The notes: generated from the letters alone by a model not told the origin. Shown: positions 34,030 through 43,965, counted from the first letter of the stretch. The stretch: 64,000 nt of DNA from Lewinellaceae bacterium (GCA_020636255.1 JACJYE010000009.1:309385-373384); one strand, 5' to 3'. Made by a program: numbers and translations.

Positions 34030-37000
34030 CTATAACAGGCCCAATTCACGGGCGCGCACTAAAGCTTCGGTGCGCCGCTGGGCTTCCAGTTTGCCGAAAA
34101 TGTTCTTGTTGTGCCCTTTCACTGTGCTCAGGGCGAGAAAGAGCCGTTCGCTAATCTCCTTATTGGAGAGGCCCTGGGCTATGAGCTGTAATATTTCCAG
34201 CTCGCGCTGGCTCAATGGCTCGATGAGGGGGCGAACTGGCGCCGGGTGGCCCTGTGTAAGGGTAGGTATCGCCGCCGGCTTTACCTCCGTTCGTTCCGCA
34301 TCGAATGCGGCGAGCAGTTTTCCTGTATAATCCGGCATGATGCCCCGGGCAGCGGCTTCGCGCAGGAGCCGCGCCATCGGCTGGCCCTCGTCGGCGAACG
34401 CCTGGAAATAACCCTCTGGTTCCGCCAGGGCCAGGGCGCGCTCCAGGGCGGCCAATGCCAGGGCCTTTTCTCCCTGCGCGGCACGGGCCAACGCCTGCTG
34501 CACCAGGATCTCGATCGCGTTGCCCATCCTTCCGCCTTCTTCGGCGGCTTCCAGCAGCCGCTCCAGCAACCTCATCGCCTGGATGATCGTTTCTTCGGCC
34601 CGGCTGCTGTGATACTTGCCGATGAGCACTCTGGCCAGCGTGAGGTGTTCGAATTCCTGCAGAAAGCTAAGATTATCATCAGCAGAGAGCTTGCGGGTAT
34701 GCACCCAGGCCAGGGCTTCGTCCAGCCTGCCTTGTATGGCCCATAGACGGGCTTTTAGCGCCGCTACCGGACGCACATTGGGCATCGGGGTCCTGAAGTA
34801 CAGGCGTTCGGCTTCGTCGAGCAGGGCCAGCGCCGCCTCCGGTTCGCCTGTGGCTTCTTTCAACCTCGCTTTGGCCACGCACAAGCGGTAGGGCCAGTCA
34901 GGCAGGGCCAGGCTGGGGCCCAGCTCTTCACTCTTCTGGAATTGCAGGGTGGCCGCGGCCAGATCGCCGCGTTCGCGAAACAGCCCGCCCAGGCCCAGGT
35001 ACAGGTCGGCGGTGCCACGGGGTATGGCCTTGTGTTGTTCTGCAATAGCCATAAGCGCGTATTCGTAGTTGCTGAAGGCATCGTTGAGGCGGCCTTGCGT
35101 GGCCCGTATCTCGGCAATGCCGTAGGTTACGCTGAGCGCAAATTGGATATTACCGGCTATCTGAAAATAAGACATCGTATCGGTAAGAGCCTGGTGGGCC
35201 TCGTCCAGCGCACCGCTTGCCCAGTGCGTGAGCCCCTGGAGGGCCGCCGCCTGGCCACGCATGATGTATTCATTTTCCGGAAGCAGGCTGAGCGCGTGTT
35301 GCGCGTATTTTACGGTACCTGCCGCATCTCCGAATGACTGGGACAGGTAGGCGCGGGCTATGGCTATAGAGGCCGGCAAGCCCTGAAACTGGGCTTCGTC
35401 GGTGACGGCCATACCTGCCGGGCGGCCAGTGGGTTGCTGATCGCCGTTGCCTTGCCGGGCCAGCCATTGTTCGGCTTCCCGCAGGCGGGCCTCGCCGGCT
35501 TCCATCTCGCCGTCATTCAAATGGGCCCATGCGATGCCTACGAGTAGTACCGGCCTGGCGCGGATCAGTGCATCGGGAAGGGCTTGCACCCACCTGAGCC
35601 AGGCGGCAGACTCGAAATTTCCATCCATCTCCGGCCATGCCCGTTCGATCAGCCCGGCTGCCCGTTCGAAATCCTTTCCGGCAAGCGCGTGCCGTATGGC
35701 ATCGGCAGGTGATCCGTTATGCTCGTACCATACGCTGGCCCGCCGGTGCAGCCCTGGCAACTGGCCGGGCTGCTCTTCCATCAGCCGGGCCATCAGGACG
35801 TCAGCAAAAAGGTGGTGGTAGCGGTACCATTGCCGCTCGTCATCGAGCGGGATGACGAACAGGTTGCCGCGTTCCAGGGTATCCAGCATGGCCTTGCCGC
35901 CTTCGCTTCCGGTGACGGCATCGCATAAGGGGCCGCAGAGTCGTTCGAGAATAGCCGTTTGTATGAGGAAATTTCGAACGGTATCGGGTTGGCTATGCAA
36001 AACCTCTTCGGCCAGATAGTCGAGTATAAAGCGGTGGCTGCCGGTGAACGCCTGAATAAAAGCGGCGGTATCTGCCCGCCCTTGCATAGAAAGCGCGGCC
36101 ATCTGCAGGCCGGCGATCCAGCCCTCGGTCCGGGATTCCAATGCGGCTATGTCCTCTTCCGACAGGCTCAGGCCCATCGCCTGGTTGAGGAAGCTGGCGG
36201 CCTCTGAAGTCGTAAAGCGCAGGGCCTCAACACGCAGTTCCGTCAACTGGCCCCTGACGCGCAGGCGGGAAAGGGGGAGCTGAGGGTCTTCACGGGTTGT
36301 AATGGCCAGGTGCATCTGGGGTGGCATGTGTTCCAGCAGAAAGCCGAGCGCCTGGTCAACTGCTTTGGAATCGACGATGTGGTAATCATCGAGGACGAGG
36401 ATAAAACGGCCCTGGATAATCGCAACCTCGTTGAGCAGCTGCGTCAGGATCGACTCGGCCGGAGGCGGCTGGGGCGCGTGTAACATGTCCGACACCCCTT
36501 TCCCGATATCCTTGTCAATAACCTGCAGTGCAGCGGTGAGGTACGTCAGGAAGCGCGTGAGGTTGCTGTCGCGTTCGTCGAGTGACAGCCATGCTACGGG
36601 CAGGCCGCTACCGGCTGCCCACTCGCTGGCGAGCGTGGTCTTGCCGAAACCTGCAGGGGCTGAAAGCAGAGACAGCCTGCCGGATAACCCTTCATTGAGC
36701 CGGCGGATCAGGCGCGGCCGAGCAACAGCATTGGGGCGGGGCGGAGGCGTGAAAAGTTTGGTGGCTAATAATGGCTGGCTTTTCTTGCCGGGAGCCTGCT
36801 CTTCGGTAGCCGGTGGCGCCTTCTCGGTTTTCCCTTCGATATCTTCAGGCCTGGGCACGACGAGCCCCTCGTTGGCGATCGCGTAAACGACGACCGGAGT
36901 TTCGACATTTTTCAGCCTGAACGCCTGCAGGCGGGTGGCCTTTATCGTGCTCTGGTTCTTAATTTCGTCGTAGGCCTTTTCGGAGACGAAGACGCTTCCC

Positions 37001-37362
37001 GGTACGGCCAGGGATTCGATGCGGGAAGCGACATTTACGCTGTCTCCGACGATGTCCTCCTCACTGAAGAAAATGTCGCCTGTATGGATGCCGATCCTAA
37101 CGGGTATGGCAGGCGCTTCCCGGAAACCGAGTTGCATTTCGATCCCGCATTTTACGGCGTCAACGGCGCTGTCGAAGATGCTCAGGGTGCCGTCGCCGTA
37201 GTATTGCAGGACCTTCCCGTTGTATTTGTCTGTGATGGAGTTGAATATGCTCCGGTGTTTTTCGCGGGCTTTTACGGCCTCGTCCTCATCCTGTTGCATG
37301 AGGGCCGTATACCCTTTGATATCGGTGAACATAATGGCGGCTAACTGTCGGGAGCGTGGCAT
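34030..37362 (-). CDS. Class III cyclase fused to a MalT/LuxR-type regulator
   Basis: A 1110-residue multi-domain protein. About 1-165 is a class III nucleotide cyclase with metal-binding D14 (FTDIKGY) and D57 (YYGDG), and the Asn/Arg pair in SVNVASRIE. The substrate-specifying Lys position holds Gln (Q53), so the nucleotide used is uncertain. Near 240 is Walker A APAGFGKTT, near 320 Walker B FILVLDDYH: a STAND/MalT ATPase. Helical repeats of TPR type follow (about 550-1000). The C-terminus is a LuxR HTH (LSQRELEILQLIAQGLSNKE). It is probably a ligand-responsive transcription activator that also makes or senses a cyclic nucleotide. The 556-residue gene begins 39 bp upstream. Confidence 0.9.
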   Translation of the reverse strand: MPRSRQLAAIMFTDIKGYTALMQQDEDEAVKAREKHRSIFNSITDKYNGKVLQYYGDGTLSIFDSAVDAVKCGIEMQLGFREAPAIPVRIGIHTGDIFFSEEDIVGDSVNVASRIESLAVPGSVFVSEKAYDEIKNQSTIKATRLQAFRLKNVETPVVVYAIANEGLVVPRPEDIEGKTEKAPPATEEQAPGKKSQPLLATKLFTPPPRPNAVARPRLIRRLNEGLSGRLSLLSAPAGFGKTTLASEWAAGSGLPVAWLSLDERDSNLTRFLTYLTAALQVIDKDIGKGVSDMLHAPQPPPAESILTQLLNEVAIIQGRFILVLDDYHIVDSKAVDQALGFLLEHMPPQMHLAITTREDPQLPLSRLRVRGQLTELRVEALRFTTSEAASFLNQAMGLSLSEEDIAALESRTEGWIAGLQMAALSMQGRADTAAFIQAFTGSHRFILDYLAEEVLHSQPDTVRNFLIQTAILERLCGPLCDAVTGSEGGKAMLDTLERGNLFVIPLDDERQWYRYHHLFADVLMARLMEEQPGQLPGLHRRASVWYEHNGSPADAIRHALAGKDFERAAGLIERAWPEMDGNFESAAWLRWVQALPDALIRARPVLLVGIAWAHLNDGEMEAGEARLREAEQWLARQGNGDQQPTGRPAGMAVTDEAQFQGLPASIAIARAYLSQSFGDAAGTVKYAQHALSLLPENEYIMRGQAAALQGLTHWASGALDEAHQALTDTMSYFQIAGNIQFALSVTYGIAEIRATQGRLNDAFSNYEYALMAIAEQHKAIPRGTADLYLGLGGLFRERGDLAAATLQFQKSEELGPSLALPDWPYRLCVAKARLKEATGEPEAALALLDEAERLYFRTPMPNVRPVAALKARLWAIQGRLDEALAWVHTRKLSADDNLSFLQEFEHLTLARVLIGKYHSSRAEETIIQAMRLLERLLEAAEEGGRMGNAIEILVQQALARAAQGEKALALAALERALALAEPEGYFQAFADEGQPMARLLREAAARGIMPDYTGKLLAAFDAERTEVKPAAIPTLTQGHPAPVRPLIEPLSQRELEILQLIAQGLSNKEISERLFLALSTVKGHNKNIFGKLEAQRRTEALVRARELGLL

Positions 37363-37401
37363 AGCGCCAAGTTAAGAAAATATCCGGATAAGCCGGCCGG
37401 G

Positions 37402-39072
37402 TTACAGGATCAGGTCTGCCCACAACCGGTAATCCAGCAGGGGTTGGGCTTTGGGGTCTTTATCATTGACGGGCATGAGTTCCATGAGCGGGAAGGAGAG
37501 AATTGCGCGGCCTTTTCTGATAGAAGCGATAAGGCCGAACCCTTCCTTCTCGTCGACGCCCTCAATGCCGAGCACTTCTACGGTAGTGCCAGGTTCGATA
37601 TGGCGCAGGATCAGGCCTTCGACCTGGGCGTCGAAGGGGAAGTCCACTTCTTTGCGGAAATACGCCACCCAGTTGTCGATATCCTCCGTTTCGGCGTCGC
37701 GCATCATGATGTCGTATAGGCGGGCAGCCTGTTGGTCTTCCTCAATATTGCCCCAGAAGTAGCGGTGGAACAGCCTGCGGTTGGTGGCCAGGGCCACTTC
37801 AGGCGTATCGCGGGGCGAGGCGGGCTTAAGATCCGCTTCTTCCAGTTCATAGCGGGAGAAATTGCCGTATTCCTCTTCGCAGGCCTTTTGGATAAACTTT
37901 TCGGGGAGGGCCTGCAGGCTTAGGCTGTCGAGTACGACGAGGTACACCACTATTTCGCCATTGGTAAGCGCTTCTACCACCCGGCCCTGCCAGCCTTTGA
38001 TGTTTATGGTTGGAAAACCATTGAACGGCGTGGAGCTGGTAATGACTTCAACGGAGCTGCCAGCTGGAAAATGAGGCTGTTCAACCGGTTCCCATTCCTC
38101 ATCGTCCCAGTCTCCTTCTTTTTCTCCCAGGTAGAAGTCATCATCGGTATCGTAGTCTTCGCTGAACAGCAGCCCTTCTGATTCGTCGAGCATATCTTCC
38201 AGAAAGGCATCGACGAGGGCCTGCCTGTAGCTTTCTTCCTCCTCCGACCCCATTTGCTCGGCCACCTCATCGATCAGGGGAGACGGGGCGCCCAGGCTTA
38301 TGGAGTGTTCGAGGGCTTCTTTGAGTTTGGCAAGCATCTCCTGGAGGCTCTTCAGTTCATCGAGGTTGTGCGGCGGTTCTTCCTGGAGGGCCTGGCGGCC
38401 TAAGGAGGAACTGGCTAGTTCAAGTTGTTCGTTTTGCCGGCGCCCGGCGTTCTCCATAAGGCCGTCTTTCAGGTTTTGGAGAAAGGGGATCGCCTCAGGT
38501 AAAGGCAGCCCATCGGCCAGGCCTTCCCTGACGGCCAGGCGGGCCAGGGACAGTAGGCCAGCGGTAGCGAGTTCTATATCCCTGCCTTTGCCGGCTTCGC
38601 CTCGCTTTTCGAGGGTGGCCAGGATAGCTTTGCCGGCTTCGATCTCTGTCTCACCTGGTAGGATGGCAAAACCTTCCAGCCGCGCTCCGATCTCCTGCCG
38701 GAGCTGGGCCTCAAAGGGCTGGCCGTTCTGACGGGCGGCGGCAAGGTGGCTCAGCATGGTTTCATATTGCGGGTGAAAAAGCGGGGCGCCCAGCAATTGC
38801 TCTCCCATAATGGACAGCTCGTCCAGCTTTTCTTCATCGAACCCCTGGATACCCTCCAGCCGATCGATCAGGGCAGGCACTTCCTTCCTCAGCCCGCTTA
38901 TAGCTTCGACGTACTCCAGCATCCGTTGATTGGCCTGAAGGTGGTAAATGATGGTTCTTTCGCGGGCATCTTCCAGCAGGCGGTTTTTCTGGGCCGCGTC
39001 TTCCATCAGCTGGGACACTTCTTTCTTCAATGCTTCGATGGAAAGATCAGGACGGCCGGGCTGGTCACTCAT
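37402..39072 (-). CDS. Uncharacterised 556-residue protein upstream of the cyclase fusion
   Basis: A soluble protein with no signal peptide. The first 300 residues are helical and acidic, with coiled-coil character. An acidic, low-complexity patch (SEDYDTDDDFYLGEKEGDWDD region) lies near 305-330. The C-terminal part (about 340-556) has two similar beta-rich segments, each starting with a hydrophobic strand then a Gly (INIKGWQGRVVEAL; VEVLGIEGVDEKEGFGLI), of KOW/SH3-like form. I recognise no family. It ends 39 bp before the cyclase/MalT gene, so the two are probably co-transcribed and may work together. Confidence 0.65.
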   Translation of the reverse strand: MSDQPGRPDLSIEALKKEVSQLMEDAAQKNRLLEDARERTIIYHLQANQRMLEYVEAISGLRKEVPALIDRLEGIQGFDEEKLDELSIMGEQLLGAPLFHPQYETMLSHLAAARQNGQPFEAQLRQEIGARLEGFAILPGETEIEAGKAILATLEKRGEAGKGRDIELATAGLLSLARLAVREGLADGLPLPEAIPFLQNLKDGLMENAGRRQNEQLELASSSLGRQALQEEPPHNLDELKSLQEMLAKLKEALEHSISLGAPSPLIDEVAEQMGSEEEESYRQALVDAFLEDMLDESEGLLFSEDYDTDDDFYLGEKEGDWDDEEWEPVEQPHFPAGSSVEVITSSTPFNGFPTINIKGWQGRVVEALTNGEIVVYLVVLDSLSLQALPEKFIQKACEEEYGNFSRYELEEADLKPASPRDTPEVALATNRRLFHRYFWGNIEEDQQAARLYDIMMRDAETEDIDNWVAYFRKEVDFPFDAQVEGLILRHIEPGTTVEVLGIEGVDEKEGFGLIASIRKGRAILSFPLMELMPVNDKDPKAQPLLDYRLWADLIL

Positions 39073-39195
39073 AATGTGGGTCTATTTTATGTAAAACACT
39101 TCACCCCGAACTCTGGTTTGCTGAGCGTTTGCCATAGTCTGGTTGTGCACGGTTTCACGGACTTTTACTCCGGAAAAGAAAACTGACTACACGGA

Positions 39196-42015
39196 TTACC
39201 TGGTCAGGTACATGTAACGCTGCCGGTCCAGTTCCCGGAAGAACGGGTCCGACAGGTCGCGGATGAAGCGGATGGCCTCACCGGTGGATTTCATTTCCGG
39301 GCCCAGGTTCTTATCTACATTCGGGAATTTCTCGAAGGAGAACACCGGCACCTTGATGGCAAAACCACCAGGGCGTGGCTTGATGTCAAAATCTTTCAGT
39401 TTATGGGTGCCCATCATCACTTTAGTGGCGATCTTCAGGTAAGGCACCTGATAGGCCTTTGCGATGAACGGCGTCGTGCGGGATGCCCGCGGGTTGGCTT
39501 CTATGACGTAGACTTTATTGTCCTTGATTGCGAACTGGATGTTGATCAGGCCGCGGATGTTGAGGGCCCGGGCCAGCACTTCCGCGTACTCCACCATGGT
39601 GTTTACGGCATCTACCGAAAGGCTGTAGGTCGGCAGCACGGCGGAGCTGTCGCCTGAGTGGATGCCTGCCGGTTCGATATGTTCCATGATGCCCATGATG
39701 TGGACTTCATCGCCGTCGCAGATGGCGTCGATCTCTGCCTCTTTGGCCCGTTCGAGGAAGTGGTCGATCAGGACGCGGTTGCCGGGCATGTGCTTGAAGA
39801 TGCTGAGCACCTGGCGCTCCAGCTCGTCGTCGTTGATGACGATACGCATCCGCTGGCCGCCCAGCACATAACTGGGCCGCACCAGTACGGGGTAACCCGT
39901 GCGCCTGGCGACGTCAAGGGCTTCATCGGCATCGTGAGCGACGCCGAACTCGGGGTAGGGGATGCCCAGTTTTTTAAGCAGTTCGGAAAAGGCGCCCCGG
40001 TCTTCGGCCAGGTCCATATTGGGAAAAGAAGTGCCGATGATCTTTATGCCGCGTTCGTGCAGTTGCTGGGCGATCTTCAGGGCCGTTTGCCCACCCAGCT
40101 GAACGATGACACCTTCCGGTTTTTCCAGTTCGATGATCTCTTCGAGGTGTTCCCAGAAAACGGGCTCGAAGTAGAGCTTGTCGGCAATGTCAAAATCTGT
40201 TGAAACCGTTTCCGGGTTGCAGTTGACCATGATGGCCTCGTACCCTACTTCTCTGATGGCCATCAGGCCGTGGACGCAGCAATAGTCGAACTCGATGCCC
40301 TGCCCGATGCGGTTGGGGCCGGAGCCGAGCACGATGACCTTCTTTTTATCTGTAGAGGGTATGCTTTCGTTCTCGTGGTCGAAAGAGGAGTAAAAATAGG
40401 GGGTTTGGGCTTCGAACTCAGCAGCGCAGGTGTCTACCATTTTGTAGGTTCTGCGGATGCCGAGGTTTTTGCGCACCCGCGTCACCTCCGATTCGTCGAC
40501 CCGCATCAGCCAGGCGACCTGCGCATCGGAATAACCGGCCTGCTTGAGCTCGCGGAAAAAGGTTTCGGGAATATCTTCGGGTACGTTGTACCGCATGAGC
40601 TGTTGCTCCAGCTTCACCAGTTGTTTGATCTGGCGGATAAACCAGGGGTCGATCCGGGTCAGCTTCTGGATCGTCTTCTCAGGGACGCCGAGCCGCAGGG
40701 CATCCTTAATGCGGAAGATGCGGTCTTCGCTGGCGTGCTCCAGCCGTTCCAGTATGTCCGCTGTTTTTATCCACTCCTTCATATCGCCGCCGAGCCCTGT
40801 GCGGTTGTTCTCCAGCGACTGGCAGGCTTTCTGCAGGGCTTCCAGGAAATTGCGCCCGATGGCCATCACCTCACCCACCGATTTCATCTGAAGGCCCAGC
40901 TCGTAGTTGGAGCCTACGAATTTTTCGAAGTTCCAGCGCGGCATCTTTACGATCACGTAATCCAGCGTGGGTTCGAAATAGGCTGAAGTGGTGCGGGTGA
41001 TCTGGTTTTTCAACTCATCGAGCTTATAGCCTATGGCCAGCTTGGCGGCGATCTTGGCGATGGGATACCCCGTGGCCTTGCTGGCCAGTGCGGAAGAGCG
41101 GGACACCCTGGGGTTGATCTCGATGACGATAAGTTCTTCGGTTTCGGGGTTCAGTGCAAACTGTATGTTGCAGCCGCCGGCGAAATTGCCGAGCGAACGC
41201 ATGGCCTGAATGGCCTCGTCGCGCATACGTTGGTAGGCAGTGTCAGACAGGGTCATGGCCGGCGCCACGGTGATGCTGTCGCCGGTGTGGATGCCCATGG
41301 GGTCCAGGTTTTCCACCGTGCAGATGATGACGACGTTATCGGCGGCGTCGCGCAGCAGTTCCAGCTCGAATTCCTTCCATCCCAGCACGGCTTTTTCCAC
41401 CAGTACTTCATGGGTCGGCGACAGGCTGAGGCCGCGCCGCAGAGCTGCGTCGAATTCCTCTTCTTTATGGACGAAGCTGCCGCCGGTACCGCCCAGGGTG
41501 TAAGAAGGGCGTATGACCAACGGGTATCCTATTTTCTGGGCGGCTTCCTTGCCTTCCAGAAAAGAGTTGGCGATATGGGAAGGCGCTACGTTCAGCCCGA
41601 TGTCGATCATGTGTTTGCGGAAAGCCTCCCTGTTCTCGGTCAGTTCGATGGCATCGAGGTCGACACCGATCAGGCGTACGTTGTATTTATCCCAAACGCC
41701 TTGCTGGCCGGCCTCTATGGCCAGGTTCAAGGCCGTCTGGCCGCCCATGGTAGGTAGTACGGCATCGATATGGCGGTCCTCGAGGACCTGCCTTATGCTC
41801 TCAACGGTCAGGGGTAGGAGGTACACATGGTCGGCCGTGACCGGGTCGGTCATAATGGTCGCCGGGTTGTCGTTGATCAGGGATACCTCTATGCCTTCTT
41901 CCCGCAGAGACCGGGAGGCCTGAGAACCGGAATAGTCGAATTCGCAGGCTTGCCCAATAATGATGGGCCCGCTTCCAATGATCAGGACGGATTTGATGGA
42001 TGTATCTTTAGGCAT
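39196..42015 (-). CDS. carB: Carbamoyl-phosphate synthase large subunit, short form
   Basis: A 939-residue enzyme making carbamoyl phosphate for pyrimidines and arginine. Both ATP-grasp halves are present: the first (about 1-545) with SGPIIIGQACEFDYSGSQA, the second with GSGPNRIGQGIEFDYCC. It stops at FFRELDRQRYMYLTR, lacking the C-terminal allosteric (MGS-like) domain found in the 1073-residue Escherichia coli enzyme; short CarB forms are, to my knowledge, common in Bacteroidota. ATG at 42015 (MPKDTSIKSVLIIGSGP) is chosen over 42060. No carA lies in the window. Confidence 0.95.
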   Translation of the reverse strand: MPKDTSIKSVLIIGSGPIIIGQACEFDYSGSQASRSLREEGIEVSLINDNPATIMTDPVTADHVYLLPLTVESIRQVLEDRHIDAVLPTMGGQTALNLAIEAGQQGVWDKYNVRLIGVDLDAIELTENREAFRKHMIDIGLNVAPSHIANSFLEGKEAAQKIGYPLVIRPSYTLGGTGGSFVHKEEEFDAALRRGLSLSPTHEVLVEKAVLGWKEFELELLRDAADNVVIICTVENLDPMGIHTGDSITVAPAMTLSDTAYQRMRDEAIQAMRSLGNFAGGCNIQFALNPETEELIVIEINPRVSRSSALASKATGYPIAKIAAKLAIGYKLDELKNQITRTTSAYFEPTLDYVIVKMPRWNFEKFVGSNYELGLQMKSVGEVMAIGRNFLEALQKACQSLENNRTGLGGDMKEWIKTADILERLEHASEDRIFRIKDALRLGVPEKTIQKLTRIDPWFIRQIKQLVKLEQQLMRYNVPEDIPETFFRELKQAGYSDAQVAWLMRVDESEVTRVRKNLGIRRTYKMVDTCAAEFEAQTPYFYSSFDHENESIPSTDKKKVIVLGSGPNRIGQGIEFDYCCVHGLMAIREVGYEAIMVNCNPETVSTDFDIADKLYFEPVFWEHLEEIIELEKPEGVIVQLGGQTALKIAQQLHERGIKIIGTSFPNMDLAEDRGAFSELLKKLGIPYPEFGVAHDADEALDVARRTGYPVLVRPSYVLGGQRMRIVINDDELERQVLSIFKHMPGNRVLIDHFLERAKEAEIDAICDGDEVHIMGIMEHIEPAGIHSGDSSAVLPTYSLSVDAVNTMVEYAEVLARALNIRGLINIQFAIKDNKVYVIEANPRASRTTPFIAKAYQVPYLKIATKVMMGTHKLKDFDIKPRPGGFAIKVPVFSFEKFPNVDKNLGPEMKSTGEAIRFIRDLSDPFFRELDRQRYMYLTR

Positions 42016-42068
42016 GAGCAGGAATTCTGTTAGGCCAGGGAAAGTAAGGCCATTTCGCAAATTGCCGG

Positions 42069-42076
42069 CAAAGATA
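42069..42076 (-). promoter_or_regulatory. Candidate -7 box for carB
   Basis: TATCTTTG on the minus strand (forward CAAAGATA), about 54 bp upstream of the ATG; matches TAnnTTTG. The -33 element is weak (TTTA, 21 bp upstream). No clear PyrR- or arginine-operator repeat was seen. Confidence 0.5.
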
Positions 42077-42208
42077 CAACAGCTCCCCTAGCTTTTCTAA
42101 ACCCTGCTTCAACTTTCTGAGGGGAAAAGCCTTTTTTCGCGGAATGCCTAAAACGGCGGTTCTCGACAGCTGCCGTGATGAATGGCGCGATATGTGGGGT
42201 GGCGAGGG

Positions 42209-43252
42209 TCAGGCGTGCATGTTTTCCAGCCGATCGCGGTCGAGGATGAAGATGGCCCCGTCCTTGATCTCGATATAGCCGTCTTCTTTGAATTCGGTGA
42301 GCATGCGGATGACGCTTTCCTTGGCGGTACCCACGATGCGGGCGAGGTCGTCGCGAAGGATGCTGATGCTGCCGTCCTCCTGTTTTTCGCTCAGCAGCAG
42401 TATGGCGTCGGCCACGCGGCGGCGAACGGAATTATAGGCCAGGTTGAGCAGTTGCTCTTCCTTTTCCGTGACGTTGTCGGCCAGCATTTTGATCAGCTGC
42501 GAGGAGACGTCCCGGTTGGCGTTCATCAGCTTTGAAAAGTCTTCCTTGGGTATCAGGCTAACCTCTGTATCCTCCATCGCTGCTGCCGATTCCGTGTATT
42601 TCGTATCTTTGATAAGATCGATATAACCGAAGAAATCGCCGGGTTTGCAGATATAGATGATGTATTCTTTCCCTTCTTCGTTGGTCTTAAAGACCTTGAC
42701 CTGCCCTTCTTTTACGAAGTAGAGGTAACGCGGGTAGTCGCTCTCTTCGAAGATGAGTTCGCGTCGCTTGAAGGATTTCGTTTTGCGCTCGTCGGAAAGC
42801 TTGCGCAGTTCCTCAAAACCGCGTGCTTTGTTGATGAAAGCCGTAAGGCCCGATTCCGTTCGGTCGAACTGCTTGCGCAGCTGTTCGCTTTTGCGCAGGC
42901 GTGTGTCGATCACGTCCAGCAGTTCATCCTTATAGAAAGGTTTGGTAATGTAGTCGTCGGCGCCGAGGTTCATGCCGCGGCGGAAGTCGCTTTTTTCCGC
43001 TTTTGCCGTGAGGAAGATGAAAGGGATGTTGGCGGTGCTGCTTTTTTTGCTGAGGATATTCAGGACGCCGAAGCCGTCGAGATGAGGCATCATGACATCG
43101 CAAAGGATGAGGTCGGGAGGGTTGGAAAGCGCTTTTTCCACGCCTTCTTTGCCGTCTTCAGCAGAGATCACTTCATAGCCGGATAACTCCAGTATTTCTT
43201 CCAGGTTCTCTCTTACTTCTCCATTATCTTCGATGACTAAGATCTTTTTCAT
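42209..43252 (-). CDS. Response regulator with receiver, cNMP-binding and CRP/FNR HTH domains
   Basis: A 347-residue regulator. About 1-120 is a receiver domain (phospho-acceptor Asp in LILCDVMMPHLDG, Lys in DYITKPF). A linker follows, then about 160-270 is a CRP-type beta-barrel (VKEGQVKVFKTNEEGKEYII, KPGDFFGYIDLI). The C-terminus (about 285-345) is a CRP/FNR helix-turn-helix with recognition helix AKESVIRMLTEFKEDGYIEI, keeping the Glu and Arg that read TGA half-sites in FNR/CRP. It could bind the TGAY-N4-RTCA sites at 7.1, 8.3 and 47.2 kb. The FixL-like kinase at 45422 is the obvious candidate partner (inference). Confidence 0.9.
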   Translation of the reverse strand: MKKILVIEDNGEVRENLEEILELSGYEVISAEDGKEGVEKALSNPPDLILCDVMMPHLDGFGVLNILSKKSSTANIPFIFLTAKAEKSDFRRGMNLGADDYITKPFYKDELLDVIDTRLRKSEQLRKQFDRTESGLTAFINKARGFEELRKLSDERKTKSFKRRELIFEESDYPRYLYFVKEGQVKVFKTNEEGKEYIIYICKPGDFFGYIDLIKDTKYTESAAAMEDTEVSLIPKEDFSKLMNANRDVSSQLIKMLADNVTEKEEQLLNLAYNSVRRRVADAILLLSEKQEDGSISILRDDLARIVGTAKESVIRMLTEFKEDGYIEIKDGAIFILDRDRLENMHA

Positions 43253-43301
43253 TTTGCTTGATTGTAATTGGCTTTTTACCGGATAAAAGATACGGGCATT
43301 A

Positions 43302-43347
43302 AGTCGTGTTCAAAAAATCGCCGAACTTATTTTTTGATGGTTACTTG
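43302..43347. repeat. Core-deleted copy of the dispersed hairpin repeat
   Basis: AGTCGTGTTCAAAAAAT and CGAACTTATTTTTTGA, the two ends of the element at 24928-25043, sit only a few bases apart here; the core of about 70 bp is missing. Confidence 0.65.
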
Positions 43348-43740
43348 CCTATCGCCTAACAAATATACTACTAATGTGGAATTCAGGGAATATTTGGTTG
43401 GGTTGGCTGTGGGGCAATCGCATTTGAAGAAGCATTCTTTATCATACCCGGGCTCTAGAATGATCCGGGGTTTTACAGATGATACATCCCTTTTGGCCAT
43501 CCGTTTTACAGCCGCCCAGCCGAATGAGACGGCAAAGAAAACCAGCGGCGCCATCACCAGCGCGAAGGCCGTGTACTTACTCGACTGCCAGGGGAGCAGG
43601 TTGAGCCCCGATAGCACCACCAATGCTGCCAGGCCCAGGTAGAGTACAGCCGTCCCTATGCCTCTGGTCGCCGCGTCGCCGCCGCTTTTGTGCGGGTAAA
43701 GCAGCATCAGCAGGACAAACAGCGCGAGTATGCCGATACA
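43327..43740 (-). pseudogene. Membrane protein remnant lacking its N-terminus
   Basis: An open frame whose first ATG (43707) encodes 126 residues, but hydrophobic coding sequence continues upstream of it to an in-frame TAG at 43742-43744, so the ATG lies inside a transmembrane segment (CIGILALFVLLMLLY). A second helix pair (about residues 17-65) and a Cys-containing tail (FFKCDCPTANPT) follow. The 3' end runs into the dispersed repeat. It is probably truncated; family unknown. A short functional protein is possible. Confidence 0.45.
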
Positions 43741-43869
43741 TATCTAGTTAAAGAAATACACTATTTTCAGCAGGTCCTAATGGTTTTCGATGAGAGGTTG
43801 CCGGGTGGATGGCCTGACGGCAAAATACGCATTAGTTTTTGCTGTTGATACACATGTTTTTTCGCTTAA

Positions 43870-43965
43870 GTCAGAAGGCCACTGAAAATGCCCATCTGAC
43901 GCCCAGCGTGAAGCGGACACTTTCTCCGGCTGCCGGAGCCAAAGGCGAAGGCATGCCAGTGGTCT
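43870..43965 (-). pseudogene. C-terminal tail of an outer-membrane protein gene (remnant)
   Basis: About 32 codons read on the minus strand end GESVRFTLGVRWAFSVAF then TGA. The alternating pattern with a terminal aromatic residue is that of a last beta-strand of an outer-membrane barrel. A TAA in the same frame lies just upstream, so only the 3' end of a former gene is left. Confidence 0.4.
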
